64,000 nucleotides of DNA, from contig NZ_KI629785.1 in the NCBI RefSeq assembly GCF_000503775.1, positions 124,001 through 188,000 of the forward strand, written 5' to 3'. This DNA comes from Brevibacillus panacihumi W25 (GTDB taxonomy: Bacteria > Bacillota > Bacilli > Brevibacillales > Brevibacillaceae). Positions 36,134 to 44,169 of this stretch are shown here, in pieces. The position numbers and the translations under genes are program-made. The number at the start of each line of letters is the position of its first letter. Within the stretch, counting starts at the first letter, position 1. A model generated the notes under the pieces. It had not been told where the DNA came from, made no database searches, and worked only from the letters and a program-made list of their open reading frames with translations.

Positions 36134-36511
36134 ATGATCAGCGCTACCAAACCGTTCGTCAAATTTCATCGTTACGACCAGGAACTGGTATCCGATATTC
36201 AGGCGCTCAATTCATCCGGCTACCACAAGGATGACATCTGGGTCATCAAATGGAACCCGGACAAGAACCACTCGAATCAGCGAAACAATTTCTATAAATT
36301 CAGCACCCATTTCGAAAGTGCAGTCGGGGATATTGACAGCAAGGCTCACTTTTTTGACAACGGTGGAGAAGAGATGCGAACTCGCTTGGAAAAGCTGGGG
36401 TTGACCAAAGACGAGGCTTCGGCACTTGTGAGGGAATTGCAGGAGACGGACTACACATGCTTGCTGGTCGTCCGAGATTTGAAGGATAACATCATCAAGA
36501 TGCACAATTGA
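36134..36511 (+). CDS. General stress protein, YflT/GSP17M family
   Basis: A 125-residue protein with the YflT-type alpha/beta pattern: an opening VSDIQALNSSGYHKDDIWVI, a middle acidic stretch, the helix MRTRLEKLGLTKDEASALV and a closing CLLVVRD strand. In Bacillus these are sigma-B-dependent heat- and stress-induced proteins of unknown mechanism. ATG at 36134 has AAGGGGG upstream; the long in-frame extension to 35900 runs through the divergent promoter region. A bidirectional terminator follows. Confidence 0.75.
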   Translation: MISATKPFVKFHRYDQELVSDIQALNSSGYHKDDIWVIKWNPDKNHSNQRNNFYKFSTHFESAVGDIDSKAHFFDNGGEEMRTRLEKLGLTKDEASALVRELQETDYTCLLVVRDLKDNIIKMHN

Positions 36512-36527
36512 AAAAGCAGCTACAAAA

Positions 36528-36557
36528 AAGTCACTGCTTGGAAACGAGCAGTGACTT
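36528..36557. terminator. Terminator between YflT and DUF1292 genes
   Basis: AAGTCACTGCT and AGCAGTGACTT form an 11-bp perfect stem between convergent genes. The T-run is on the minus strand (TTTTTTG). Confidence 0.85.
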
Positions 36558-36564
36558 CCTACTA

Positions 36565-36879
36565 TTATTCGTCTTCTTTGATCAATTCGATGCCTTCCAA
36601 GACCTCGTTCAATTTCTCGTAAACAGCATTTTCTTCGTTTTCTTCCAATGGAACGAGTTCACCTTTATCGAGCTGGAATACGAAGATATCCACTTCTTCT
36701 TCCAATTCTTCTTCCTCTTCTTCATCCTCGATCGCTTCGACCAAGGCAATATATTCTTTACCGTTCAAGTCAAACATGGCAATTACCTCAAAATCGCCCA
36801 ACGGTTCACCATTTTCATCATCAAGAGTAAAAATATCGCCCAATTGGAGGTCTTTATTTTCTTCCGTCAATGCGTTCAC
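36565..36879 (-). CDS. DUF1292 family acidic protein (YrzB-like)
   Basis: A 104-residue, very acidic protein with the DUF1292 pattern: DIFTLDDENGEPLGDFEVIAMF, NGKEYIALVE, a poly-Glu stretch and FVFQLDKGELVPLEENEE. The function of this Firmicutes family is unknown. It stands alone with a terminator behind it. Confidence 0.88.
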   Translation of the reverse strand: MNALTEENKDLQLGDIFTLDDENGEPLGDFEVIAMFDLNGKEYIALVEAIEDEEEEEELEEEVDIFVFQLDKGELVPLEENEENAVYEKLNEVLEGIELIKEDE

Positions 36880-36953
36880 GTCCTTACGATGGAATTGTCT
36901 TTTCGACTACATCATACCGTTTTTTTCCGGTAGACGCAAACAGGCGAATGGGG

Positions 36954-38363
36954 TCATGGTACTGGCAATCTTACTTCAAAGGTCGTGCCCACTCCCACTT
37001 TGCTGTCAACACTAATATTCCCCCCGTGGTGCGAGATAATTTTAAAACTGACCATCAGGCCCAAACCCGTCCCTGACTCTTTTGTCGTATAAAAAGGCTC
37101 TCCCAGCTTGGCGATTCTGTCTTCCGGTATCCCGCAGCCCTGGTCCTGAAAGGAGATGACAATCGTCTCTTCCCGTCTGACGCTAACCCTGACTTCCCCA
37201 CCATTCGGCATGGCTTCGATGGCGTTTTTAAGCAGGTTGAGGAATACCTGCTTGATCTGATTTTCTTCCGCATTGATACACGGCAGATTCGGCTCGTATT
37301 GCGTAATAATCTGGACATTATTCATGATGGCGTGCGTTTTGGCGAGCGCAATGATATGGTCGAGCAGAGGCTTGATTTCACAGAGGCGGTGAACGACCGC
37401 CTGGGGCTTGGCAAGGACAAGAAATTCGCTGATGATAAATTCGATTCGGTTCAGCTCCGAGAGCATGATCGAAAAATATTCCTGTTTTCCCCCATGCGTC
37501 TTCAAAAGCTGGACAAACCCTTTCAAAGAGGTCAAAGGGTTGCGGATCTCATGGGCCACTCCCGCCGCCATCTGGCCCACCACAGACAGCAATTCTGACT
37601 TGCGCACCATTTCTTCTGCTTGCTTGCGCTCGGTCACATCCTGCAAAATGCCGATGACTGCAGGCTTGCCCTTGTACATGCTGGTTTTTTGCAAGACTTC
37701 CACATCGATGACTCTCCCATCCTTGCACAAACCGCGAAACGGGTAATGCAAATTCCTGCGGTCTCCATCCATCCGCAGCCTCTGATGCTCTCTTATCGTT
37801 TCTCTTCCTTCGGGGACTGCCAGCTCTGCCGCCGTCATCGTGACCATTTCTTCCTGCGTATAGCCGAACATATCGGCCAAGCGAGGATTGACGTAGACAA
37901 ATCCCTCCTGCTCGACAAACGCGATGTACACGCCTATCAGGGTGTCTTCTACAAGACTGCTGTAAAGCTCCTGCGCTTCCAGCAATTGCTGCTCGATCTG
38001 CTTTCTCTCCGTGATCTCCGTGCAGGACCCTATCACTTCACGGACCTTTCCGTCAATGTGGACGGGCGAAAGAATCGTGTGAAAGACTCTGCCGTCTCGT
38101 TCCGATTCGTATTCGACAACTTGTCCATTGTATGCCTTTTCAAACAATGGCATGAGCCTCGTTGCATCCTCCAGCAGAATGTCTTCAATCCGGTCCCCTT
38201 CTAATCCGAACTCGCTGGCAATCTTGCCCACGGACAAGGTTACGACATACTGTCCTTCTGCATCACGGGAATACTTAAAGATTTGATTATGCATATTCTC
38301 CACTGTCCTTAACAATTCTTCCGCAATAGGAACCTCACTGAGTCCGATTGTGCGCGTTTGCAA
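36954..38363 (-). CDS. PAS-domain sensor histidine kinase (sporulation-kinase type)
   Basis: A 469-residue soluble kinase without membrane segments. It has two PAS domains (about residues 25-120 and 130-248, each ending in a TERKQ linker), a HisKA helix with phospho-acceptor H271 in VAHEIRNPLTSLKG, and the ATPase motifs NLLKNAIEAM, DQGCGIP, EPFYTTK and GTGLGL. This resembles Kin kinases that feed the Spo0F/Spo0A phosphorelay, and no response regulator is adjacent. That role is inference. The start is TTG at 38363, 8 bases after GAGGTG. Confidence 0.9.
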   Translation of the reverse strand: MQTRTIGLSEVPIAEELLRTVENMHNQIFKYSRDAEGQYVVTLSVGKIASEFGLEGDRIEDILLEDATRLMPLFEKAYNGQVVEYESERDGRVFHTILSPVHIDGKVREVIGSCTEITERKQIEQQLLEAQELYSSLVEDTLIGVYIAFVEQEGFVYVNPRLADMFGYTQEEMVTMTAAELAVPEGRETIREHQRLRMDGDRRNLHYPFRGLCKDGRVIDVEVLQKTSMYKGKPAVIGILQDVTERKQAEEMVRKSELLSVVGQMAAGVAHEIRNPLTSLKGFVQLLKTHGGKQEYFSIMLSELNRIEFIISEFLVLAKPQAVVHRLCEIKPLLDHIIALAKTHAIMNNVQIITQYEPNLPCINAEENQIKQVFLNLLKNAIEAMPNGGEVRVSVRREETIVISFQDQGCGIPEDRIAKLGEPFYTTKESGTGLGLMVSFKIISHHGGNISVDSKVGVGTTFEVRLPVP

Positions 38364-38502
38364 AGATCATGCACCTCATTACCCGATAAAAGATTACGGA
38401 CAATATTCACCATTCTGGATAAATTTCCTCTTTTTGCAATTAAATATCCAAAACCTGGACATACAAAAAAACAACCCGCCTCAGGCAGATTGTCTCGTGT
38501 CA

Positions 38503-38673
38503 CTACTCGTTATACTCTTGCAGGACTCCTTTTTCCAGCAGAAATGCCTCTTCCGCCTGCAGGATGGCGATGATCGCATCACGCTTTACATACTGGCCTG
38601 CCGAAGCAAGTCTGCTCTCGATGAAGCGCAGCATTTCTTCAAAATCAATGATCTGTACCTCTTGATCATTCAC
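38503..38673 (-). CDS. Small protein, YozD-like
   Basis: A 56-residue, mostly helical protein (FEEMLRFIESRLASAG, then IIAILQAEEAFLLEKGVL). Length and pattern recall the Bacillales YozD family, of unknown function. The GTG at 38673 is 9 bases after AAGGGAGG; the reading from the ATG at 38709 would place that site inside the gene. Confidence 0.55.
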   Translation of the reverse strand: MNDQEVQIIDFEEMLRFIESRLASAGQYVKRDAIIAILQAEEAFLLEKGVLQEYNE

Positions 38674-38744
38674 GACTGAAAACCTCCCTTGTACACGCAC
38701 TTTCCCCATTTTACACGATCAAGCCGCGACTTCCTAGCTGGACT

Positions 38745-39305
38745 TCACCTTTCGTACATCGTTTTTAGTCTGCGCAGGCCGCGGTGTGATATCATTTTCA
38801 CGCTTGATTCTGTTTTTCCCAATACATCGGCAACCTGACTGATTTTAAGCCCAGCGTAATAGCGCAAGAGAAGAACATCTTTTTGACTGCAGGATAACAA
38901 GTCGATCCGTTCACGCAGACAGCTCATCTCCTCGCTCGTCAAAACCTGCTGTTCCGGCTGCCAGGTCTCATCTGTTTCAACGTCCAGCCAATCCTCCAGA
39001 TCGACGGGAATATCCCTTTTTTTGCGAAGATAATCGATGTACGTGTTATGAGCGATGCGAAAAATCCAGGAGGCAAACGGATACGTCCGGCTGTATTGCC
39101 CGAACTTTTCCCACGCTTTCATAAAGACGACCGTCGTCAGATCATCAGCATCCCACGGATTTCGGACACGGGAAAGCAGATAGTGATTGATCCGGTTGAA
39201 AAACGCGTCGTACAGTTCACAAAATGAACGGGCTTCGTAATAATCCGAGACCAAGCTAGCGGTTGCCGATGGGCGGGCAGTAGTTTGTATTGCAGTTCCC
39301 ATCAT
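38745..39305 (-). CDS. RNA polymerase sigma factor, sigma-70/ECF type
   Basis: A 186-residue sigma factor with region 2 (DADDLTTVVFMKAWEKFGQY and FASWIFRIAHNTYIDYLRKK) and region 4 (CSQKDVLLLRYYAGLKISQVADVLGKTESSV). There is no region 1.1 or 3. No anti-sigma gene is next to it, so its control cannot be read from context. ATG at 39305 is used; an in-frame TTG at 39317 directly abuts GGGAG and is too close. Confidence 0.88.
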   Translation of the reverse strand: MMGTAIQTTARPSATASLVSDYYEARSFCELYDAFFNRINHYLLSRVRNPWDADDLTTVVFMKAWEKFGQYSRTYPFASWIFRIAHNTYIDYLRKKRDIPVDLEDWLDVETDETWQPEQQVLTSEEMSCLRERIDLLSCSQKDVLLLRYYAGLKISQVADVLGKTESSVKMISHRGLRRLKTMYER

Positions 39306-39427
39306 GGTTTCTTCCAACTCCCAAATTTCATCTCGCCAAGCATGAGAAATCTCCCATTTCTACTATAACTTGGTTCTACGAACGAGAGCGGAAAAAGTAA
39401 CAAGATTTTACAAAAAATAATTAATCT

Positions 39428-40576
39428 TTATTTTTTCAGCGCCTTACCCAATTCTGCGATGATGTCTTCTGCCGCTTCAATTCCTACTGACAGACGGACC
39501 AATCCCATCGTAATCCCCGTAGCTTGGCGCTGTTCCTCGGAAAACGCCCTGTGCGAGGTTGTTACTGGATGAGAGACAGAGGTTTCGACTCCGGCCAGTG
39601 AAGGGGCAAACGGAATCCAATCCAGATTGCGGTAAAAGGAATAGATCTTGCTTTCATCCTGCAGGCAGAATGAAACCATCGCCCCTTGTTTGTTTCGGGT
39701 AAAGAAACGGGTGTCCGCCACGCTCGGGTAATAAACGGTAGACACGGCTGGATGCGCTCTTAAAAAAGCGGCTACCTGACTTGCATTGTCGCATTGCCGC
39801 TCCATACGCAATGCCAGTGTTTTGAGGCCGCGAGCAGTCAGCCAAGCCTCAAACGGACTGAGGGATGCACCGTAATTGACGACGATTTCCCTAGCCCTGC
39901 TGACAAGGTCTTTTCTGCCGACAAGCACTCCGGATGTAACGTCGCTATGACCCCCGATGTATTTGGTGGCGCTATGCACGACGACATCCGCACCGAATGC
40001 AAAGGGCTGGACAAGATACGGCGTCGCAAACGTATTATCCACCATAACGGTCAAGCCGAATTGTTTGGCCTGTTTGATCCAAAACGGCATATCCACGACG
40101 CGCAACAGCGGATTCGTGATGGTTTCCAGGAAAAACATCCTCGTGTTGGGACGAATAAAAGGTTCAAGCGATGTCTGCTCGTTCAGATTGATGCATTCCA
40201 GCTCGATTCCCATGCGCGAGAGCTCCTTGCTCATCAAAGCGTAGGTTCCCCCGTAAATCTCATGGGAAGCCAGCATGTGATCGCCTGGATTCAGGACGGC
40301 CAAAAGTCCCGCCATGATTGCTCCCATGCCAGATGCTGTACTTACTCCTTCTTCTGCTGCCTCAAGCTTTGCAATCGCATCAGCCAGCTCGGTCGGATTG
40401 GGATTGCCGTTGCGTGTATACAAATACTCGCCCTCGCCGGCATAATACTGTTCGACTTCCTCCAGGCCGTTGAAAGCGAAAACAGAGGTTTGGTAGATCG
40501 GAGTCGTTTTGCTTTGAGCGTGTCGCAATGGCTGATGTCCGATATGTACCGTCTTCGTCTCGAATCTTTCACTCAT
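39428..40576 (-). CDS. Trans-sulfuration PLP enzyme (cystathionine gamma-synthase/beta-lyase family)
   Basis: A 382-residue Cys/Met-metabolism PLP-dependent enzyme. It shows TPIYQTSVFAF, EYLYTRNGNPNP, ASGMGAIMAGLLAVLNPGD, VDNTFATPYLVQP and the PLP lysine in HSATKYIGGHSD. It could be a cystathionine gamma-synthase, gamma- or beta-lyase or methionine gamma-lyase; motifs do not separate these. ATG at 40576 follows GGGGTG at 8 bases. No other methionine genes and no S-box leader are visible upstream. Confidence 0.9.
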   Translation of the reverse strand: MSERFETKTVHIGHQPLRHAQSKTTPIYQTSVFAFNGLEEVEQYYAGEGEYLYTRNGNPNPTELADAIAKLEAAEEGVSTASGMGAIMAGLLAVLNPGDHMLASHEIYGGTYALMSKELSRMGIELECINLNEQTSLEPFIRPNTRMFFLETITNPLLRVVDMPFWIKQAKQFGLTVMVDNTFATPYLVQPFAFGADVVVHSATKYIGGHSDVTSGVLVGRKDLVSRAREIVVNYGASLSPFEAWLTARGLKTLALRMERQCDNASQVAAFLRAHPAVSTVYYPSVADTRFFTRNKQGAMVSFCLQDESKIYSFYRNLDWIPFAPSLAGVETSVSHPVTTSHRAFSEEQRQATGITMGLVRLSVGIEAAEDIIAELGKALKK

Positions 40577-40639
40577 GTCTTTCACCCCTGTCACTTTTCC
40601 TTACATCATATCACGAAATCAAAACAGGAAAATAGATGA

Positions 40640-40669
40640 TTGGCATTTTTAAAATAGATTTGCTATAAT
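40640..40669 (+). promoter_or_regulatory. Promoter of the cyclophilin lipoprotein gene
   Basis: TTGGCA and TATAAT with an 18-base spacer lie 50 bases before the start codon. Confidence 0.6.
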
Positions 40670-40719
40670 TCAAAACCGTAGCTCCCTCATAGCAAAAAGG
40701 CAAAAGGAAGGTGCATGAG

Positions 40720-41415
40720 ATGAAAAGACTGTTTCCTGCTATTCTCGCATGTGTGACGGCAATTGCCCTGGTAACAGGCTGCTCCAGCAGTAGTGAAGAG
40801 GGCCAACCTACCCCTCCACCTGCTCCGATTGCGAAGGAACCTGTGTCCAAGGAGCCGGCTCAGCCGCCAGGACCGACAGGTGAGAAAAAGTACGACAAAG
40901 CGCCAGAAATGCAAATTGACAAAAATAAAGACTACCAAGCAACGATTTCGACTAGCATGGGGGACTTTACCATCGACCTGTATGAAAAGGACGCTCCTAT
41001 CACAGTCAATAACTTCGTTTTTCTGGCGAAAGACAAGTTCTACGACAACCTGACGTTCCACCGCGTCCTGAAGGACTTCATGATCCAGACAGGAGATCCT
41101 CTCGGAACAGGGATCGGCGGTCCGGGGTACAACTTCGAGGATGAGTTGAATAACGGCCACAAGTACGAAGTCGGGGTTGTCGCAATGGCAAATGCCGGCG
41201 CCAACACCAACGGCAGCCAGTTCTTCATCGGTTCTGGCAAGGATGTAGAAGGACTTGAGTTCTCACCTAACTACACAATCTTCGGAAAAGTAACGGAAGG
41301 CCTTGATGTCGTCCAAAAAATCGCTGCTGTTCCCGTAAAACCGAACTCGCAAGGCGAGAAAAGCGCTCCGGAACAACCTGTTACAATCAAGACTATCACC
41401 ATCATTGAGAAATAA
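40720..41415 (+). CDS. Peptidyl-prolyl cis-trans isomerase, cyclophilin-type lipoprotein
   Basis: A 231-residue exported enzyme that assists folding outside the membrane. A signal peptide ends in the lipobox LVTGC (about residues 16-20), followed by a Ser/Pro-rich linker. The cyclophilin domain (about 70-231) shows FHRVLKDFMIQTGDPLGTG, GVVAMANAGANTNGSQFFI and NYTIFGKVTEGLDVV. The catalytic Arg is in FHRV. It is expected to be anchored on the outer face of the membrane. ATG at 40720 follows GGAAGG. A strong terminator follows. Confidence 0.93.
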   Translation: MKRLFPAILACVTAIALVTGCSSSSEEGQPTPPPAPIAKEPVSKEPAQPPGPTGEKKYDKAPEMQIDKNKDYQATISTSMGDFTIDLYEKDAPITVNNFVFLAKDKFYDNLTFHRVLKDFMIQTGDPLGTGIGGPGYNFEDELNNGHKYEVGVVAMANAGANTNGSQFFIGSGKDVEGLEFSPNYTIFGKVTEGLDVVQKIAAVPVKPNSQGEKSAPEQPVTIKTITIIEK

Positions 41416-41423
41416 GGTATGCC

Positions 41424-41459
41424 AAAGAAAAACACCACTTACCTGTGGTGTTTTTCTTT
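41424..41459 (+). terminator. Terminator of the cyclophilin gene
   Basis: AAAGAAAAACACCAC pairs perfectly with GTGGTGTTTTTCTTT, 15 bp, and is followed by more T. Confidence 0.92.
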
Positions 41460-41606
41460 TTTTGTCAAATAAGGATGTAAATTACTTGTAAATAGTTCTT
41501 TGGAACCAATTACCTCTTGCGCCGATTCTTTTTTCCCACTACACTTGCCAATGACCCGATTCGCTTCCGCATGTATAAGCAAAAAGCGAAAAGGAGTGGT
41601 TCCTAG

Positions 41607-42233
41607 ATGTTTCCACGCGAGGCGCAGATGCGCTTTTTCTTCTATATCAACAGTATTGGTTTATTGCTCTTATGCCTGTTTGTTACACCGACAAGTGCAC
41701 AAGCACCGAAGGCCTTGTCTTTGGCAGGACCTAGTGATCCAGCTACTATGGATTCTTTGAAAACACCCAAAACCAATTCTACGACTCTTCACGCCTCCCA
41801 ATCAGAGCGAAAAGCTGTCCAGGTCAGCCGCGGAGATTCCCGTACACGTACAGTGAATCCACATGGGCATGCCAGAATTACGGAGCGTGAAATGGAACTG
41901 CTTGCCCGGTTGGTCTATGCGGAAGGCCGGGGAGAACCGTACGAGGGACAAGTGGCAATTGCCGCTGTTGTACTGAATCGGGTATCATCCCCTCAATTTC
42001 CTGACACGGTTCAGGAGGTTATTTTCGCTCCGCGTGCATTCTCTCCTGTACGAGGCGGAAAATTGCCGTTCAAAGCGAATGAGAGTACACGAAAGGCTGC
42101 GCGTGAGGCGGTAGCAGGTGCAGACCCTACCAATGGCTCTCTGTATTTCTTCAATCCGAATACGGCCACATCGGAATGGATTTGGTCTCGCACCCAAACG
42201 GTGAGAATTGCCAACCATATATTTGCTAAATAA
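41607..42233 (+). CDS. Cell wall hydrolase, SleB/CwlJ family
   Basis: A 208-residue protein with an N-terminal hydrophobic signal (about residues 9-31, cleavage near TSAQA) and a disordered Ser/Thr linker. The C-terminal SleB-type catalytic domain (about 95-208) shows LLARLVYAEGRGEPYEGQVA with the catalytic Glu, AAVVLNRVSSPQFPDTV and NGSLYFFNPNTATSEW. These lytic transglycosylases degrade spore cortex peptidoglycan during germination. No N-terminal peptidoglycan-binding domain is present, unlike classical SleB. The ATG follows AAAAGGAG at 13 bases. Confidence 0.88.
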   Translation: MFPREAQMRFFFYINSIGLLLLCLFVTPTSAQAPKALSLAGPSDPATMDSLKTPKTNSTTLHASQSERKAVQVSRGDSRTRTVNPHGHARITEREMELLARLVYAEGRGEPYEGQVAIAAVVLNRVSSPQFPDTVQEVIFAPRAFSPVRGGKLPFKANESTRKAAREAVAGADPTNGSLYFFNPNTATSEWIWSRTQTVRIANHIFAK

Positions 42234-42282
42234 ATTTAACAATACTTTATTTTATTTTAATGCATGTTTTACTTTTCTCTGT

Positions 42283-42522
42283 TATGATTTCACCATAAGC
42301 TCTTTTTCAACGCATTGAGAAAACGTTTGATGTCTGGTTTCGGCCAACATGAATCATTACCGTATGCATGAGTAGATGCTCGCATTCTGTGTATGCATAC
42401 GGTGATGAGGTCTCGATTCGCATTGGTTTTGGGTGAGAGCAAAACCATTGTCATCGCATCAGATTTTTTCTCAATCGCCCCCAATTGACTCTGGCCTTCC
42501 TAACAGGAAGGCCACTTTTTTT
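42283..42522 (+). ncRNA. Candidate structured small RNA with own promoter and terminator
   Basis: A gene-free stretch with an ordered RNA-like architecture. An extended -10 element TG-T-TATGAT ends at 42288, giving a start near 42295. A long closing helix pairs 42314-42323 with 42466-42475 (10 perfect pairs) and, past a 2-by-2 interior loop, 42326-42332 with 42457-42463. Inside are hairpin 42354-42369/42393-42408 (15 of 16 pairs) and hairpin 42424-42431/42440-42447. A strong terminator, TGGCCTTCCT/AGGAAGGCCA (42492-42514) plus T7, ends it. Length is about 225 bases. No known riboswitch core motif is recognised. 6S RNA is one alternative, as it also has a closing stem and a central open region. 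Confidence 0.55.
42492..42522 (+). terminator. Terminator of the candidate small RNA
   Basis: TGGCCTTCCT-aac-AGGAAGGCCA has ten perfect pairs followed by c and T7. The minus strand has no T-run, so it acts on the plus strand. Confidence 0.9.
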
Positions 42523-42618
42523 GCTGCAGACATCCGCCATCGACGGCGCGTTTGGCAATCCGTCGCCTTTTCCCTTGTCTTTTGCTACAATATAAGCTGT
42601 GGAAGGGAGGTTTATACA

Positions 42619-42927
42619 TTGCGTCTTTACAGTCAAATGACCCTGGCAGAGCTGCAGGAGGAAATGGAACTCCTCCGCCAACAAGCGGCAGAGAAGAAAA
42701 AGGCAGGCGACGAGTCCCAGTTCGCCATCATCCAGCAAAAGTATTTCATGGCTAAATCGTATTACCTGGGAACGGACGAATTCCGAATTGGGGGTACATA
42801 CAGCGTTGCTGACCATGACCAGCCCTTTACCATTGATTATTTTAACGGCGTGTTCGCCTGGGGGCGCTTCCCCGATTCCGACGAACAGACCGGTTTCCCT
42901 GTAGGCATGCTGGAAGAATGGCACTAG
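42619..42927 (+). CDS. yfhH: YfhH family protein (DUF1811)
   Basis: A 102-residue protein matching the YfhH pattern: RLYSQMTLAELQEEMELLRQ, a coiled N-terminal helix pair, a FRIGGTYSV strand and TIDYFNGVFAWGRF. Its function is unknown but it is conserved in Bacillales. The start is TTG at 42619, 8 bases after AAGGGAGG; the upstream frame to 42433 overlaps the small-RNA terminator. Confidence 0.8.
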   Translation: MRLYSQMTLAELQEEMELLRQQAAEKKKAGDESQFAIIQQKYFMAKSYYLGTDEFRIGGTYSVADHDQPFTIDYFNGVFAWGRFPDSDEQTGFPVGMLEEWH

Positions 42928-42942
42928 CCCTTCGAAAAAAGC

Positions 42943-42971
42943 AACCGACCCAACTGCGGGCCGGTTTTTTG
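42943..42971 (+). terminator. Terminator of yfhH
   Basis: AACCG-a-CCC pairs with GGG-c-CGGTT, followed by TTTT. Confidence 0.8.
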
Positions 42972-43056
42972 GTTCGGATATCCTTCCGCCCTTTTCCTTC
43001 AAGGCAGGGGAGCGAATGGATATACTATAAAAAAACAGAAAGCAGGCTTTTTGTCC

Positions 43057-43506
43057 ATGGATCTCATCAATCTCGTCCTACTTGTCCTGCTCGCATTCGG
43101 GGTGGTAGGAAATAACACAACCGTGTCCATTGCTGTCGCCGTCCTGCTCCTGTGCAGATTGTTGAATTTGGAAAAAGCCTTTCCCATTCTCGAACAGTAC
43201 GGATTGCAAATCGGCATCATCATTTTAACAATCGGTGTGCTTTCACCGCTGGCAAGCGGCAAAATGAAGCCGGAGAGCTTCCTGGACCTCTTCACGCATT
43301 GGCAATCGATCCTGGCCGTCGTTGTTGGCATCGTCGTGGCTTATCTTGCCGGCAAAGGAACATCCCTTATGACCGCCAATCCTCTCATCGTCACCGGATT
43401 GCTCTTCGGGACGATCATCGGGGTCACTTTTTTCCGAGGTATACCTGTAGGTCCCCTCGTAGCTGCCGGAATACTGGCTTTTGTTTTGCAATTTTTCCCA
43501 AAATGA
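43057..43506 (+). CDS. ytwI: UPF0756 membrane protein (DUF441, YtwI)
   Basis: A 149-residue protein with four hydrophobic segments and the family features LVLLVLLAFGVVGNNTTVSIAV, IGVLSPLASGKM, YLAGKGTSLM and FFRGIPVGPLVAAGI. The role is unknown. ATG 43057 is preferred; TTG 43051 is also in frame. It is convergent with the next gene, only 6 bases away. Confidence 0.88.
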   Translation: MDLINLVLLVLLAFGVVGNNTTVSIAVAVLLLCRLLNLEKAFPILEQYGLQIGIIILTIGVLSPLASGKMKPESFLDLFTHWQSILAVVVGIVVAYLAGKGTSLMTANPLIVTGLLFGTIIGVTFFRGIPVGPLVAAGILAFVLQFFPK

Positions 43507-43512
43507 TTCTGT

Positions 43513-43839
43513 CTATGATACACCCCAGCGCTCTTTCACCTGCAAGCCGTAGGCGAGAATCTGCTCGGGGGTAACCAAACGAAACCCTTGCTGCGGTCGG
43601 TAATCCACTTTTAGTTGAGTGGAGCCGATGTAGTCAAGGGTTTCTTTGTCCATCACGAACGTAAAGGAACCGACATGCAGGAGAAGATCATCTGGCAATA
43701 CCTCGTCCCACCAGAGGAAATATTCCACATTCATGCCGCAGCCACCCACCAGCTCCCCATTGATTCGGATCGTCTTTTCTAACGCTTTGGGTGTAGTCCG
43801 CAAGCGCTCCATGGCTTCCGTTGTCACTGTTAGTTCCAT
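43513..43839 (-). CDS. HesB/IscA-like protein, YqkB type
   Basis: A 108-residue protein with the A-type carrier fold pattern. The N-terminal helix is ELTVTTEAMERLR, then TIRINGELVGGCGMNVEYFLWWDE, a VMDKETLDYIG segment and a closing strand FRLVTPEQI. Only one cysteine (C34, in GGCGM) is left of the three that bind clusters in IscA/SufA, as in YqkB-like proteins. A role in Fe-S metabolism is uncertain. Confidence 0.7.
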   Translation of the reverse strand: MELTVTTEAMERLRTTPKALEKTIRINGELVGGCGMNVEYFLWWDEVLPDDLLLHVGSFTFVMDKETLDYIGSTQLKVDYRPQQGFRLVTPEQILAYGLQVKERWGVS

Positions 43840-43939
43840 CTTTTACTCCCCTTTCTCAAACACATTTTAAAAATCGGATGCATCAACTGTTTCTTCTTCG
43901 CATACAATGCTTGAAAGGCAACAGAAAGGACGATTTTCT

Positions 43940-44080
43940 ATGCATATCTACGAACAAGACGGCATCTACATCGCCGAAACCGAATACCAATCGGAACAGG
44001 TCGTAATCTTTGGAAACACGTGGGAAGAGGCAAAGGAAAAACTACTGGTTCGCTTACTTGTACTCGAGATGATTGGTTAA
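43940..44080 (+). CDS. Small protein, HicB-like pattern
   Basis: A 46-residue frame with AAAGGA ten bases before the ATG. The sequence MHIYEQDGIYIAETEY...FGNTWEEAKEKLLVRL has the strand-strand-strand-helix pattern of a HicB antitoxin core, but no HicA toxin gene or DNA-binding tail is present. It is probably a real small gene; the function is unknown. Confidence 0.45.
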   Translation: MHIYEQDGIYIAETEYQSEQVVIFGNTWEEAKEKLLVRLLVLEMIG

Positions 44081-44083
44081 TAT

Positions 44084-44119
44084 AGAAAGGCGGGTCATTA
44101 CCAGGACCTGCTTTTTTTC
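44084..44119 (+). terminator. Probable terminator of the small HicB-like gene
   Basis: An imperfect stem (AAAG-g-CGGGTC with GACCTGCTTT, containing one bulge and a G-T pair) is followed by T5. Confidence 0.5.
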
Positions 44120-44169
44120 ACCCTGACCGATTAACCTGACTACAGATGGCGAGGTGCGACTTCACGATC

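Noticed and set aside
42290..42484. Minus-strand 64-codon frame in the small-RNA region
   Set aside because: No ribosome binding site, and the stretch is better explained by the paired RNA helices and a plus-strand terminator.
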